A program made the translations under genes and the position numbers. The notes below the pieces were generated by a model. That model searched no databases and was not told the origin of the DNA. It saw nothing but the letters and a program-made list of their open reading frames with translations. From assembly GCF_013415905.1 (NCBI RefSeq), contig NZ_CP058909.1:1054001-1118000 (forward strand): a stretch of DNA of 64,000 bases, in the 5' to 3' direction. Positions within the stretch are counted from its first letter, which is position 1; the number at the start of each line of letters is the position of its first letter. The DNA is from Halosimplex pelagicum. GTDB lineage: Archaea; Halobacteriota; Halobacteria; Halobacteriales; Haloarculaceae. Shown piece after piece: positions 18,574-27,939 of the stretch.

Positions 18574-19809
18574 CTACGGCTCGTCGGCGTCGGACCGCTC
18601 GACGGCTCGCTCGTACAGCTCCTCGAACTGCGGGACGACGGCGTCGGCCCGGTAACGCTCGACGGTCCGTTTCGCCGCCGCGGACGTGGCCGCGGCGTCC
18701 CCGTCGAACAGCTCGCGTATCGCGGTGGCGAACCCCTCGACGGAGCCGTCGGTGACCCGTCCGCCGTCGCCGACGATCTCGGCGACGCTCCCCACGTCGC
18801 TGGCGACGACGGGCGTCCCCGCCGCGAGCGCTTCGAGGAACACCCGGCCGAACGGCTCGTCCCACCGGCCGGGGTAGAGGAAACAGTCGTGGGCGGCGTA
18901 CAGCGCCGGGAGGTCGTCGTTGTCGAGCCAGCCGGTGAACGTGACGGCCTCGTCGAGCCCCCGCTTTTCGGCCGCCGCCTCCAGGTCGGTCCGCAGTCCG
19001 CCGTCGCCGACGACGGTCAGACGGAACGGCCCGTCGCCCGACCGGTTCAGCCGGTCGAGGACCGGCACCAGCCGGTCGACGCCCTTGTGTTCGTCGAGCG
19101 AGCCGACGTACAGCAGGTCGTAGGGCGCCTCGAAGTCGCTCTCGTGTGGCCCGTCGAAGCGCTCGTCGAGGACGTTCGGGATCACGGAGAGTCGGTCGCG
19201 CGGGAAGCCGAAGTCGGCGTAGGTCTCGCGGATGTGCGGCGAGAGCGCGTGGTAGCCGTCGATCCGGTCGGCCACGCGCTCGCCGTCGCGGACCAGTTTC
19301 AGGTAGCCCAGCCGGCTGGCCGACCGGTACAGGGGGCCGTCCTCGTCGTGGCCGCCGCTCGTGGCCACCGAACAGGCCGCGCACTTCGCGAGCCCGTTGC
19401 TCGAACAGGGCTCCCGATCCATGTACCGGAGGTCGTTCTTCGGACAGACCGCGCCGTAGGCGTTCAGCGTCAGGACCGTCGCCGCCGTCGTCTCCGCCGC
19501 GACCTCGCCCAGCGCCGGGAGGCTGTTCATCACGTAGCTGTGGACCACGTCGTAGGCGTCGAACTCGTCGAGGCGCCCGCGCAGCGCGGCGTCCAGTTGC
19601 AGCGCCGAGTGGTACGGGTAGCCGTCCGTGTCCAGCGGGCGCACCGAGATGTCCGCCGCGAACGAGGCGTCGTCCGGCGGGTCCGCCCAGCAGTACGCCG
19701 TCACGTCGTGGCCGCGGTCGGCCAGCTCGAAGACGATCCGCGAGGCGCTGTGGGTCGCGCCCGTCCCCTCGCCCTGCGGATACGTCGGGTGGACGAAGCC
19801 GACCCGCAC
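18574..19809 (-). CDS. Glycosyltransferase family 4
   Basis: A 411-residue GT-B fold transferase. The N-terminal acceptor domain starts MRVGFVHPTYPQGEGTGATH; the donor domain has LLYVGSLDEHKGVD and the retaining GT4 motif EPFGRVFLEALAAGTPVV (E-x7-E). A four-cysteine cluster (CPKNDLRYMDREPC and KCAACS, around residues 125-150) could bind a metal and is seen in some GT4 enzymes. GTG was chosen because it lies two bases after the stop of the sulfatase-like gene and begins the Rossmann strand directly. With that gene it likely builds a surface glycan. Confidence 0.88.
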   Translation of the reverse strand: MRVGFVHPTYPQGEGTGATHSASRIVFELADRGHDVTAYCWADPPDDASFAADISVRPLDTDGYPYHSALQLDAALRGRLDEFDAYDVVHSYVMNSLPALGEVAAETTAATVLTLNAYGAVCPKNDLRYMDREPCSSNGLAKCAACSVATSGGHDEDGPLYRSASRLGYLKLVRDGERVADRIDGYHALSPHIRETYADFGFPRDRLSVIPNVLDERFDGPHESDFEAPYDLLYVGSLDEHKGVDRLVPVLDRLNRSGDGPFRLTVVGDGGLRTDLEAAAEKRGLDEAVTFTGWLDNDDLPALYAAHDCFLYPGRWDEPFGRVFLEALAAGTPVVASDVGSVAEIVGDGGRVTDGSVEGFATAIRELFDGDAAATSAAAKRTVERYRADAVVPQFEELYERAVERSDADEP

Positions 19810-19811
19810 GG

Positions 19812-20738
19812 TTACTCCGCGTACCCCAGGTCCCGCAGCCTGTCGGCGACCACGTCGTCGTCGAGCGATCCGTCCGCGGCGGCGGGCGCCGACGCGTCGA
19901 CGGTCCGGCGCGGGCCGTCCTCGTAGACGAGCCACGGCACGTCGACGAGTTCGGGCGTGTAGATCCCGCGCGGGTGGCCCCACTCCCGGAACGGGATCGG
20001 GAACGACCGCTCCCCGACCATGTTCCCGTGGTCGGCCGTGACGACCGTCTTCCCGTCGAGGTCGCGCAGCAACCGCTCGACGTGGGGTAACGCCCGGTCG
20101 AGGTTGGCGTCGTACAGCTCCCAGACCGCCTCGCGGTCGACGTCGACCCGCCCCTGCAACAGCTGGACCCAGACGTTCTCCTCGGTCGCCTCGGGGTCGG
20201 TGAAGTCACCGCCGTCGAAGTCGGCGTCCGCCCCGACGAACGGGTAATGGGGTTGCATGTAGTGGACGACGAGCCGCTTGTTCGGGTACTCCTCGTTCGC
20301 TCGCAGCGCCGCCGCCGTCACCGTCTCCGGGAGGACGGTCCCGTGTTCGTCGCTCCAGCCGTCGCCCGACCAGACCTCCACGATGTCGGCGAACTCCGCC
20401 CGGATCGACTCGCGGTGCTGGTGCAGCTGCGGGTTCGCGGTCACGTACACCGTGTCGCGCAGGTTGCGGCCGTCGACGTTCGCTCGCAGGAACTCCACGG
20501 TCGTCGACGCGCGCGACTGTCTGCGTTCGAGGTCGCCCGGCAGCGTCGACCGCCGCTCGAACATGTCGTACCGACAGGCGTCGAGCACGACCAGCGTGTC
20601 CCAGTCGGCCTCGAACGGGTCCGTCCCCGCCTCGTTGCACCGCCGGAGCCCGAGCCGACGGTGATACAGCCGGTTCGCGTGCCGACAGAACAGCACCGGC
20701 GTGTCGAGCGCGCGGACCAGTCGCGACCGCGTGTCCAT
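19812..20738 (-). CDS. Sulfatase/alkaline phosphatase-superfamily protein
   Basis: A 308-residue protein. WDTLVVLDACRYDMFE (from about residue 45), HYMQPHYPF (about 175) and KTVVTADHGNMVGE (about 235) match the metal-binding segments of the sulfatase branch of the alkaline phosphatase superfamily. In haloarchaea short members with the LDACRYD motif sit in N-glycosylation or polysaccharide loci. The classic Cys/Ser-x-Pro-x-Arg formylglycine motif is replaced by DACRYD, so arylsulfatase activity should not be assumed; a phospho-transferase role is possible. It is co-transcribed with the GT4 gene two bases downstream. Confidence 0.82.
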   Translation of the reverse strand: MDTRSRLVRALDTPVLFCRHANRLYHRRLGLRRCNEAGTDPFEADWDTLVVLDACRYDMFERRSTLPGDLERRQSRASTTVEFLRANVDGRNLRDTVYVTANPQLHQHRESIRAEFADIVEVWSGDGWSDEHGTVLPETVTAAALRANEEYPNKRLVVHYMQPHYPFVGADADFDGGDFTDPEATEENVWVQLLQGRVDVDREAVWELYDANLDRALPHVERLLRDLDGKTVVTADHGNMVGERSFPIPFREWGHPRGIYTPELVDVPWLVYEDGPRRTVDASAPAAADGSLDDDVVADRLRDLGYAE

Positions 20739-20834
20739 ATGCCTCCACTTCGCGCGACCCTCGGGATAGGTGTTACGCCATCTCTCCGTCCGTTCCGCTC
20801 GGAACCCTGGGCCTGCCAGCGGCCGATAGCTCGG

Positions 20835-21500
20835 TCACCGGAGCGCCGAGAGCACGAGGCCGACGCCGACGAGGAGGACGACGACGGCGACGCCGTCGGT
20901 GCCGGTGTCGACGACGAGGTAGGCGGCGGTTCCGAGCAGCGCCGCGGCGGTCCCGACCGCGGCGGTCGCGGCCACGTGCGCGAGTTCGAGGCGGGTGGTC
21001 GACGCCCCGCGGCCGAGCTGTTCGCCGACGGTGATCCCGTAGCGGCCGGCGTCCCACGCGAGCAGTGAGCACAGCGTCGCGCCGACCAGCGGGAGCACCG
21101 GCGCGCCGGCCAGCCCCGCCGACGCGACGCCGGCCACGAGCGCGACGGCGCCGGCGGTGACCCGCCGTCGACGGCCCCGCAGGGCACCGACCGCGACGAG
21201 GGCCGTCCCGACGAGCCCGAGCGCGCGCCCGCCGGTCGTCGGGAGCCACAGCGCGGCGACCGCCGCCAGCGCGACCGCGAGCCGAGCGCTCGTCCGCGCG
21301 GGCGAACGGTCGACCGACGCGGCCGTCGCGCGCGTTCCGGCCGTCGCCCCGGCCGAGGATGCGGCCGGCGCGCCCGCCGCGGACTCACGACCGGCCGGTC
21401 CGCCGTCGTCCGCTCCGCCCGATTTCGGGTCCATCCCCGACTCGTCGCCAGGGGCGGCGGGACCGTCCGCGGCGGGCGCCCGGTCGGTCGCGTCGCTCAC
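20835..21500 (-). CDS. DUF7519-like membrane protein
   Basis: A 221-residue protein with a polar, Ala/Gly/Asp-rich N-terminus of about 75 residues and about five hydrophobic helices. GTG was chosen because it overlaps the stop of the DUF58 gene (GTGA), which gives an operon with the DUF58 and DUF4129 genes. Haloarchaea commonly keep a poorly characterised membrane protein in this position. No catalytic motif is visible. Confidence 0.72.
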   Translation of the reverse strand: MSDATDRAPAADGPAAPGDESGMDPKSGGADDGGPAGRESAAGAPAASSAGATAGTRATAASVDRSPARTSARLAVALAAVAALWLPTTGGRALGLVGTALVAVGALRGRRRRVTAGAVALVAGVASAGLAGAPVLPLVGATLCSLLAWDAGRYGITVGEQLGRGASTTRLELAHVAATAAVGTAAALLGTAAYLVVDTGTDGVAVVVLLVGVGLVLSALR

Positions 21501-23173
21501 GTCGACCACCGCCGTCGGGCCCGCGCCAGCGCGGCGTCGAACCGCTCGCCTTCCTCCCAGTCGACGACGCGGACGCCGGCCGACCGGGGCGACGACAGCC
21601 GCTCGTCGCGCTCGTCCGCGGCGCGCTCGTGGGGCTCGGTGTCGCGGACGGTCGGGTCGGGGCTCACGACGGTCACGTCGCGGCCGTAGGCGGCGAGACG
21701 GCGGGCGACCCGCCGCGGGTAGTCGTCGCAACACGGCGAGACCAGCATGATCTGCGTGTCGGGGTCGAGCCGGCGGTGGATCCGGCGGATACGCTGTGTT
21801 CGGAGGGTCTCGCGCCGGTCGGGCGGGTAGCGCTCGTGGAGCTTCCGGGCGGGCGGGACCGGCGACAGCGCGGGGTGGACGTTCAGCAACTCGCGACCGA
21901 GGGCGCGGTGGTCGCCGCCGGCGCCGGGGGCGAGCCGACACCCCTCCCGCTCGCGGCCGAACGTCTCGAAGCCGACGCGGTCGCCGGCGTCGAGGAGCGC
22001 GTCGAACACGCGGTGGGCGGCGTCGACGCCGCGCTCGACCGCGTGGTAGCCGTCGGGCGCCGACGCGCGGTAGGCGGCCCGCCGCGTGTCGACGACGAGC
22101 TGGACGACCGCCGACCGCTCCTCGCGGAACTCGACGGTCGCCAGCTCGCCGGTCTTGGCCAGCTGTCCCCAGTCGATCCGCGAGAGGGGGTCCGAGCGGC
22201 GGTACTCCCGGGTGGCGTGGAACTCGATTCCGGGGCCGCCCTCGTCGGTCTCGACGCGGCCGGCGAAGCCGGCTGTCGTCCCGCCGACGGGCACCCGCTC
22301 GCCGTCCAGCACCGGGAGCGTACAGCGCAGCGTCGTCGATGCGGCGACGGTCGTCTCGTACTCGACGGCGCCGCTGGGGTCCGCGACCGTCACCTCGGCC
22401 GGCGTCCAGTCGTGTTCGCCCCGCGTCGCCCGGACGGTGTAGGTGAACGTCGTCCGGCCGCCGGGGGCCAGCGGCGCGCCGTGGCGTGCCGAGCCGTCGA
22501 CGACGGCTATCTCGTCGGGGACGCCGTCGACGACGCGCACGTCCGTCAGGTACTCGTCGCTCTCGTTTCGCAGTTCGACGCCGACGGTCACCGGGTCGCC
22601 GGGTTCGGGCGACTCCTCGGCGAGCCGCCGGCGGACGCTCACCGCGGGGTCGCCCGTCTCGGCGTCCCGGACCGGTGGTTCGACCGCGCCCGCGTAGCCC
22701 GCGACGGCGGCGCCGACGACCCCGGAGAGCACCAGCCCGGGCGCCCGCGAGACGACACCGAGCCCGCCCAGCACGAGCGCGACCGCCACCACGCCCGTCC
22801 AGTGGCCCGTCTCGTGGGCGAGGACCGCCGCCGCTTCGTTCCGCTCGCCGTCCTCGTCTTCCCCACCGTTTCCGCCGGGACCGACGGCCGCGTCGTCGCC
22901 CGCTCGGCTTCGGTCCCGCGCCCCGGCGAACGTGGGCTCCTCGTCGCCCGGAACCGGGACCAGATAGCCCCGTTCGGGGTCCCGCGGGCGCCAGCGGTCG
23001 GGGTCGACGAAGCGGCGGCCCGCCGCGCCGGCCAGCCCCGCGACGGCGAGGGCGACCGCCGCGAGCGCCGCGAGCGCGGCCGTGACCCGGGAGGGTCTGG
23101 GGCCGCCGCTCCACGCGGCCAGCCCCAGTCCGACGGCGACGACGGCGACGCCGACCCAGCCCCGGCGCTTCAT
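21497..23173 (-). CDS. DUF58 domain protein
   Basis: A 558-residue protein. It has two N-terminal transmembrane helices, a charged linker, a second hairpin, an extracellular-type beta domain (DPAVSVRRRLAEESPEPGDPV) and then the DUF58 core. The core carries FHATREYRRSDPLSRIDW (around residue 315), leading into a vWA-like fold with VVQLVVDTR. DUF58 proteins usually work with a MoxR ATPase and transglutaminase/DUF4129 proteins in envelope-associated complexes. It overlaps the gene on each side. No MoxR gene is in the window. Confidence 0.9.
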   Translation of the reverse strand: MKRRGWVGVAVVAVGLGLAAWSGGPRPSRVTAALAALAAVALAVAGLAGAAGRRFVDPDRWRPRDPERGYLVPVPGDEEPTFAGARDRSRAGDDAAVGPGGNGGEDEDGERNEAAAVLAHETGHWTGVVAVALVLGGLGVVSRAPGLVLSGVVGAAVAGYAGAVEPPVRDAETGDPAVSVRRRLAEESPEPGDPVTVGVELRNESDEYLTDVRVVDGVPDEIAVVDGSARHGAPLAPGGRTTFTYTVRATRGEHDWTPAEVTVADPSGAVEYETTVAASTTLRCTLPVLDGERVPVGGTTAGFAGRVETDEGGPGIEFHATREYRRSDPLSRIDWGQLAKTGELATVEFREERSAVVQLVVDTRRAAYRASAPDGYHAVERGVDAAHRVFDALLDAGDRVGFETFGREREGCRLAPGAGGDHRALGRELLNVHPALSPVPPARKLHERYPPDRRETLRTQRIRRIHRRLDPDTQIMLVSPCCDDYPRRVARRLAAYGRDVTVVSPDPTVRDTEPHERAADERDERLSSPRSAGVRVVDWEEGERFDAALARARRRWST

Positions 23174-23925
23174 CGTCGGTCCCCCTCCGTTCCGTCCCCG
23201 TCTCCGTCCTCGGCCGCGTCCGTCGAGGAGTCGGCGGTTCCGTCGTCGGCCGCACCGTCGTCGCTTCCATCGCCGTCGGCGTAGGCCGCCTCGATTCGGC
23301 GCAGCGCGGCGACGGCGCGGTCGGCGCGGTCGGCGGGGTCGCGCCCCCCGTAGCGCACCTCCGCGAACAGCTCGGTGAGTTCGGCCACGTCGTCGGGGTC
23401 CATGCCGGCGGCGACGGCGGCGTCGGCGAACTCCGCCGGCGCAGTGGTCTCGGGGTCGGGCGCGTCGACCAGGGCGCGCATCTCGTCCCAGGCGCGGTAC
23501 ACCTCGTTGTCCACGGCGGCGTCGGCGTCGATCCGGTCGGCGGCCGCGCCGGCCGCTCGTCCGACCGCCGACAGATCCACGTCGCCACCGTCCACCCCGC
23601 TCTCGTCGTCGTCGCCGACTCTCTCCAGCGACACGTCCGCGTCGGACCGGTACCAGAGGACCGCCGCTCCGACGGCGAGCGCGGTGAGCACCAGCGCGGG
23701 ACCGGGGAACGGGACCGAGACGCCCCCGAGGATCGGGAACGGGAAGCCGATGGAGAATCCGGCCCCGTCGCCGGCCCCGACGAACGGCTGGCGCTCGACG
23801 AACGACGCGTTCCGCTCCCGGTCGACGCCCTCGGCGGGGTTCCCGGGGTCGACGGCCGCGACCGCGCCCAGCCCGACGACCGCCGCCGCGATCAGGAGTG
23901 CGGTCCCGAGCGACCGCCGGATCAT
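23170..23925 (-). CDS. DUF4129 domain protein
   Basis: A 251-residue membrane protein. A signal-anchor (residues 2-20), an extracellular loop, a second helix (about 68-88) and a cytoplasmic domain are visible. The domain carries VDNEVYRAWDEMRALVD and DDVAELTELFAEVRYGGRD, the DUF4129 motif usually found at the C-terminus of transglutaminase-like proteins. The C-terminal 35 residues are an acidic low-complexity tail. It is first in a three-gene operon with the DUF58 and DUF7519-like genes (overlap by 4 bases). The ATG directly before the basic/hydrophobic N-terminus was used. Confidence 0.87.
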   Translation of the reverse strand: MIRRSLGTALLIAAAVVGLGAVAAVDPGNPAEGVDRERNASFVERQPFVGAGDGAGFSIGFPFPILGGVSVPFPGPALVLTALAVGAAVLWYRSDADVSLERVGDDDESGVDGGDVDLSAVGRAAGAAADRIDADAAVDNEVYRAWDEMRALVDAPDPETTAPAEFADAAVAAGMDPDDVAELTELFAEVRYGGRDPADRADRAVAALRRIEAAYADGDGSDDGAADDGTADSSTDAAEDGDGDGTEGDRR

Positions 23926-24564
23926 CGTCGCCCCCCGGCGACCGGGCGCGGCCGCGCGTCGCTCGGCTGTGACCGCACCGACGACGCGGCGACGCGTCCG
24001 TGACCGGCCGACGGTCGACCGCGTTCCGGCCCGGTGGCGTGTCCGATAGTTCGCATCTGTCGACAGGAAACGGCTCGACCGATATTGTTCTTTGGGTGAC
24101 AGAGTCGCGGACCGGGGCGATCCGGCGCCGCCCGCGTCGGCGGGGCCGACGGGCGACTGCGACAACTGACAGACCGTATAGTTATTTCGTCTACCAATAA
24201 GATTTACATAACCCCGGTTCGATGTGGGAAATGGAATGGCGTCAGGAGCGGTTACGGCCCCCGGCGCGGTCGCCGGGTAAGCAGCGGAACACGGAGCCGT
24301 CAGGCTCGCGAGCCCGCGGTCGACCGTGCCGGGGCAGCCTCCCGGCCGAGCGGTCGGGACGGCCGCTCGGCACACACCATTCCACCGCGGTCCGAACGTT
24401 CACCCCGTTCGGAATCCGCACCCGAACCACCCACACCCACCCACCCGAACCCACGCCGTCCGGACATCGCGTCCGGATTTTCACGCCCGTGATCGCGGCC
24501 GACACTCGGCCGCGGTCGTCCGTTCCACAAGAGACTTCCCGCCGATAGGCGAACGTGTAGTCGA
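23926..24564. other. Intergenic region between divergent DUF4129 and DUF368 genes (639 bases)
   Basis: I see no convincing gene. Short open frames on both strands are Arg/Pro-rich and lack archaeal start context. An AT-rich stretch near 24174-24215 (GTATAGTTATTTCG, ACCAATAAGATTTACATAAC) could hold promoters. Near 24400-24480 lie a C-rich tract (CCACCCACACCCACCCACCC) and a direct repeat CGTCCGGA separated by 5 bases. Confidence 0.5.
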
Positions 24565-25581
24565 ATGACGACAGCCCCGGACAGCGCCCGCGACGAGGTG
24601 ACGCTCCGCGAGTCGGTCCCGCCGGTCCGCGAGTGGCTGCGGACGTTCGTCGTCGGCCTGTTCATGGGGACCGCCGACGGCGTCCCCGGCGTCTCCGGCG
24701 GCACCGTCGCGCTCATCGCCGGCATCTACGAACGGCTCATCGCCGCGATCAACGCCGTCTCGCTCGACCGCTTCCTCGACGGTATCCGCGCGCTCACGCC
24801 GCTGGACGGCGGCGTCTCGCTCGACCGCGCCGCGGCCGTCCTCGAAGAGGTCGACGGCTGGTTCCTGATCGCCCTGCTGGGAGGTATCGCAACGGCAGTG
24901 ATCGCCGTCGGTCAGGCGGTCGAAGTGGCCGACGAGGAGGCCCCCGTCCTGATGTTCGGCCTGTTCTTCGGGTTGATCGGCGCCTCCGCGCTCATCCTCC
25001 TGCGCGAGGTCGGAATCCGGACCGTCCCCGAGGTCGTCGCCGCCGTCGCCGGCGCGGCCGTCGCCTTCTTCGCCTCGGGCTACTCGGAAGCGCTGCTCGG
25101 CGGCGGGGGCCTCCTCGTCGTCTTCGTCGCCGGCGCCGTCGCCGTCAGCGCGATGATCCTCCCCGGTCTGTCGGGGTCGCTGCTGCTGGTGATCCTCGGG
25201 CAGTACACCTTCATGTACGACCGCCTCGGCGCGTTCCTCGATGGCCTGGTCGGGCTCGCGACCGGGGGCGCGACCGACGGGCTGGCCGGCGCCTCGGTCG
25301 ACGTGGTCACGTTCGTCTGCGGCGGGCTCGTCGGGCTGTTCACCGTCGCCCGCCTCATCCGGAAGGCGCTGGCCGCCAACCGCGAGGTGACGTTCGCCTT
25401 CCTCGTCGCGCTCGTGCTCGGGGCGCTCCGGGCGCCGATCACGACGCTGAACGGCGACGAGTACGCCGTCGTCTGGAACACGCCGACCGTTCAGGCGTTC
25501 GCGGTCGCGGCCGTCGTCGGCGCCGTCGTCGTCCTCGTCCTCGACTGGTTCGCCGTCGACATCGACCTCGACAGCGTCTGA
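24565..25581 (+). CDS. DUF368 (PopT-like) polyprenyl-phosphate transporter
   Basis: A 338-residue protein with about eight to ten helices. The family signature GTADGVPGVSGGTVALIAGIYERLI starts near residue 34 (key GVPGVSGGT), and a second AMILPGLSGSLLLVILGQY-like half (key LPGLSGS) lies near 195; this inverted duplication typifies DUF368. Bacterial DUF368 proteins (PopT) return undecaprenyl phosphate across the membrane. In archaea the likely cargo is dolichyl phosphate or another polyprenyl phosphate used in surface glycosylation, which is inference. It is a stand-alone gene and converges with ureF. Confidence 0.9.
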   Translation: MTTAPDSARDEVTLRESVPPVREWLRTFVVGLFMGTADGVPGVSGGTVALIAGIYERLIAAINAVSLDRFLDGIRALTPLDGGVSLDRAAAVLEEVDGWFLIALLGGIATAVIAVGQAVEVADEEAPVLMFGLFFGLIGASALILLREVGIRTVPEVVAAVAGAAVAFFASGYSEALLGGGGLLVVFVAGAVAVSAMILPGLSGSLLLVILGQYTFMYDRLGAFLDGLVGLATGGATDGLAGASVDVVTFVCGGLVGLFTVARLIRKALAANREVTFAFLVALVLGALRAPITTLNGDEYAVVWNTPTVQAFAVAAVVGAVVVLVLDWFAVDIDLDSV

Positions 25582-25615
25582 GGCGGTCGCGCGTTCCGCG
25601 AACACTGCCCGCCGT

Positions 25616-26305
25616 TCAGCTCAGGAACAGCCGCCGCTGGGCCCGCTCGTGTTCCGCGGAGCGCACGTCGATCAGCGGGGCAAAGGGCGCCATGTCGTCG
25701 ATCCCCCGCTCCGTGCTCGCCTCGACGGCCTCGACCATCGCGGGTCGCAACTCGTCGAGGGCGCGCTGCACCTCGGTCGAACCCAGCCGCATGAGTCGCT
25801 GGGCTGCCCCGAGCTGCGCGGTCGCGAACTCGTGGCAGGCCAGCAGGCACGCCTCGCGCTCGGACACGTCCGCCAGCGCCGCGACGGTCCCGAGGACGAC
25901 GGCGTAGTTGCCCGGCGCGTCGCCCGCGTCGACCGCCGCGCCGTACTCATCGAGGAGGTCCTCGTCGCGGAGGTCCCGCTGGAGCGTCAACAGCCGGTCG
26001 CCCGTCCGCTCGGAGCTCTCGCGGAACTCCGCCGCGAGCGTCGCCGCGGTCAGCCGCCGGTCGGCGCGCTCGACCTTCGACAGGTCGCCGTCGGCGGCCG
26101 CGGCGTGGGCCGCCCGCAACGCCACCAGGTCGGCGCGGCCGTGCTGGCGACGGAGGACCGTCGCGACGAGCTCGCGCAACTCGTCGGCGTCGGTCACGGC
26201 GTCGTCGGCGACGAACTGCTCCAGGGCGTAGGAGACGCTGTCGGTCCCCACCGGGAGGAACGAGTCGGCCAGCCGCAGTGACTCCAGCGTCGCCTCGTCG
26301 CTCAC
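25616..26305 (-). CDS. ureF: Urease accessory protein UreF
   Basis: A 229-residue all-helical accessory protein. LRLADSFLPVGTDSVSYALEQFV (residues about 10-32; key SFLPVG..SYALE) is the UreF N-terminal signature, and GIDDMAPFAPLIDVRSAEHE near the end is the conserved C-terminal segment. UreF joins UreD and UreG to deliver nickel to apo-urease. It is the last gene of the urease operon. GTG was chosen because it overlaps the ureE stop (the tca/cac overlap on the minus strand). Confidence 0.94.
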   Translation of the reverse strand: MSDEATLESLRLADSFLPVGTDSVSYALEQFVADDAVTDADELRELVATVLRRQHGRADLVALRAAHAAAADGDLSKVERADRRLTAATLAAEFRESSERTGDRLLTLQRDLRDEDLLDEYGAAVDAGDAPGNYAVVLGTVAALADVSEREACLLACHEFATAQLGAAQRLMRLGSTEVQRALDELRPAMVEAVEASTERGIDDMAPFAPLIDVRSAEHERAQRRLFLS

Positions 26306-26949
26306 GATTCCTCACCTCCGGCGCCGTCGCCCCCCGATTTCGGGTCGAGCGTGCGCACGCCGTGGTCGTGACCGCCCTCGCCGTGACCGTGTGAGTGGGC
26401 GCCCTCGCCGTCGTGGCTGTGGGAGTGGTCGCCGTGGCTGTGGCCGGCTGCTCCGTGACCGTGGTCGGCTCCGCCGCCCTCGTCGAACAGCGCCGGCGCC
26501 ACTTCGTCGTACCCGATAGTCGCGCCGTCGGGCAGGTGCGGCTCGACGGTCGACTCCATCCGCTCGCGGGTGTCCGCGAGGGGTAGGTACGCGCGGCCGT
26601 CCTCGACGGCCAGATCCCAGTGGCGGTTGCCGACGGCGTGGCCGAGTTCGAGCGCGGTCGTCACCGCCGCGCGGTCGGGGTCCGCGACGCCGCCGAAGTC
26701 GACGACCATCGCCGCGACCGCTTCGAGCGAGACGACGACGAGCCGGTCGCCAGTCGAGAGCACGTCGCCGTCGCGCAATTCGCGGGCGACGACGACGCCG
26801 AGGTCGGTGCCGTCGGCGGTCGTCGTGCGGAAGCGCGAGCGCCGCCGTTCGGTCTCGTCGACCGCAACGTGGAGCGGGTCGCCCCCGTCGACGCGTTCGG
26901 CGACGGACTCGTCGTCGAGCGACCCGACGAAGGTCTCGGCGACGAGCAT
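26302..26949 (-). CDS. ureE: Urease accessory nickel chaperone UreE with His-rich tail
   Basis: A 215-residue protein. The core (residues 1-150) has the UreE peptide-binding and metal-binding domains (ALELGHAVGNRHWDLAVEDG, with the conserved histidines). From about residue 160 there is a tail of repeated HGH, HSH and HDH units carrying about 18 histidines, able to hold several nickel ions. Such tails vary between species and act in nickel storage or delivery. ATG at MLVAETF was preferred: it coincides with the ureD stop and matches family length, whereas a longer frame lacks similarity. Confidence 0.94.
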   Translation of the reverse strand: MLVAETFVGSLDDESVAERVDGGDPLHVAVDETERRRSRFRTTTADGTDLGVVVARELRDGDVLSTGDRLVVVSLEAVAAMVVDFGGVADPDRAAVTTALELGHAVGNRHWDLAVEDGRAYLPLADTRERMESTVEPHLPDGATIGYDEVAPALFDEGGGADHGHGAAGHSHGDHSHSHDGEGAHSHGHGEGGHDHGVRTLDPKSGGDGAGGEES

Positions 26950-27938
26950 CAGGGCCTCCGCGAGTCGGGCGCGCCGGCGCCCAGCAGGTCGGTTCTCGCC
27001 TCGTCCCACGCCGCTCGCAGCGAGGCGGTCACGGTCTCGGCGCGGTGGCCCAGCGCCCGGACGACGCACCCCGCGTCGTTCGGCAGGCGCGTCGCGCCCG
27101 CGCGCACGGTGTCGTCGCGGCCGTCGTCGGCCGCATCGCCGTCAGCCTCCGCGGCGCCCGTCGCGGCGGCGTGGAGCCGGTCGCTCAGGTCGTCGAGCGC
27201 GTCCGAATCCCCGAGCGGGACGAGCACGTACAGCGTCCCGACGACCGCGAACTCGCCCATGACGCCGGCCGCCGACGGGTCGGCGTCGGCGGGTCGGAGA
27301 TGGGTCGCGTCGTCGACCAGCAGGTCGTCGTCGCGGCGGACGCGCAGCCGGGAGAGGTAGCGCTCGAAGTCGAAGCGTTCCCCGCGGGCGAGTCGACCGG
27401 GGACGACCACGTCGCCGACGACGGCGCTCGCGTCGGGCGCCAGGTCGAGGCCGAGTCGCTGGAAAAAGCGCGAGTCCTCGTGGAGGATAGTCGGCTCGGG
27501 CACGTAGTCGAGGTGGCCGCCCGCGCCCACCGACAGCGACACGTCCGCGGCGGCGTAGTTGCGCGCCATCGAGAGCACCTTCTGGGAGCTCTGCGTGGAG
27601 ACGTGCGCCACCGCGTCGGCGCCGACCTCGACGGTCACGTCGTGGCGGTCGCCCTGGGCGACGCCGCCGGTCGGCGACTGGACGTACACCGTCTCGGCTT
27701 CGGGCAGCGGGTCGTGGCCGAGCGTGCCGCTGACGTGGAACGGCGCCCGGGCCAGATCCCGCACGAGGTTCGTCTCGCCAGCCTCGTCGGCGGCGAAGCG
27801 GAGTTCGAGCCGGCCGTCCTTGCCGGGCGAGCCGACCGCCGCCGCGGGGAGCGACTCCTCGGCGTAGTCGGCGAAGGCGGGGTGGGGCGGTTCCTCGTGC
27901 GTGACTCCCTGGGGCCGCTCGGGCGTGTCGGCCGCCAT
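26949..27938 (-). CDS. ureD: Urease accessory protein UreD
   Basis: A 329-residue protein. TYVQSPTGGVAQGDRHDV-like segment (VQSPTGGVAQGD, around residue 88), STQSSQKVLSM (about 115) and YVPEPTILHEDSRFFQ (about 145) are UreD hallmarks. UreD binds the urease core and provides the nickel conduit from UreG and UreF. It lies one base after the ureG stop and shares a base with the ureE start. The first 30 residues are extra and polar, common in haloarchaeal members. Confidence 0.94.
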   Translation of the reverse strand: MAADTPERPQGVTHEEPPHPAFADYAEESLPAAAVGSPGKDGRLELRFAADEAGETNLVRDLARAPFHVSGTLGHDPLPEAETVYVQSPTGGVAQGDRHDVTVEVGADAVAHVSTQSSQKVLSMARNYAAADVSLSVGAGGHLDYVPEPTILHEDSRFFQRLGLDLAPDASAVVGDVVVPGRLARGERFDFERYLSRLRVRRDDDLLVDDATHLRPADADPSAAGVMGEFAVVGTLYVLVPLGDSDALDDLSDRLHAAATGAAEADGDAADDGRDDTVRAGATRLPNDAGCVVRALGHRAETVTASLRAAWDEARTDLLGAGAPDSRRP

Positions 27939-27939
27939 C

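Noticed and set aside
19812..20738. Arylsulfatase annotation
   Set aside because: The Cys/Ser-x-Pro-x-Arg formylglycine motif is absent (DACRYD instead), so only superfamily membership is claimed.
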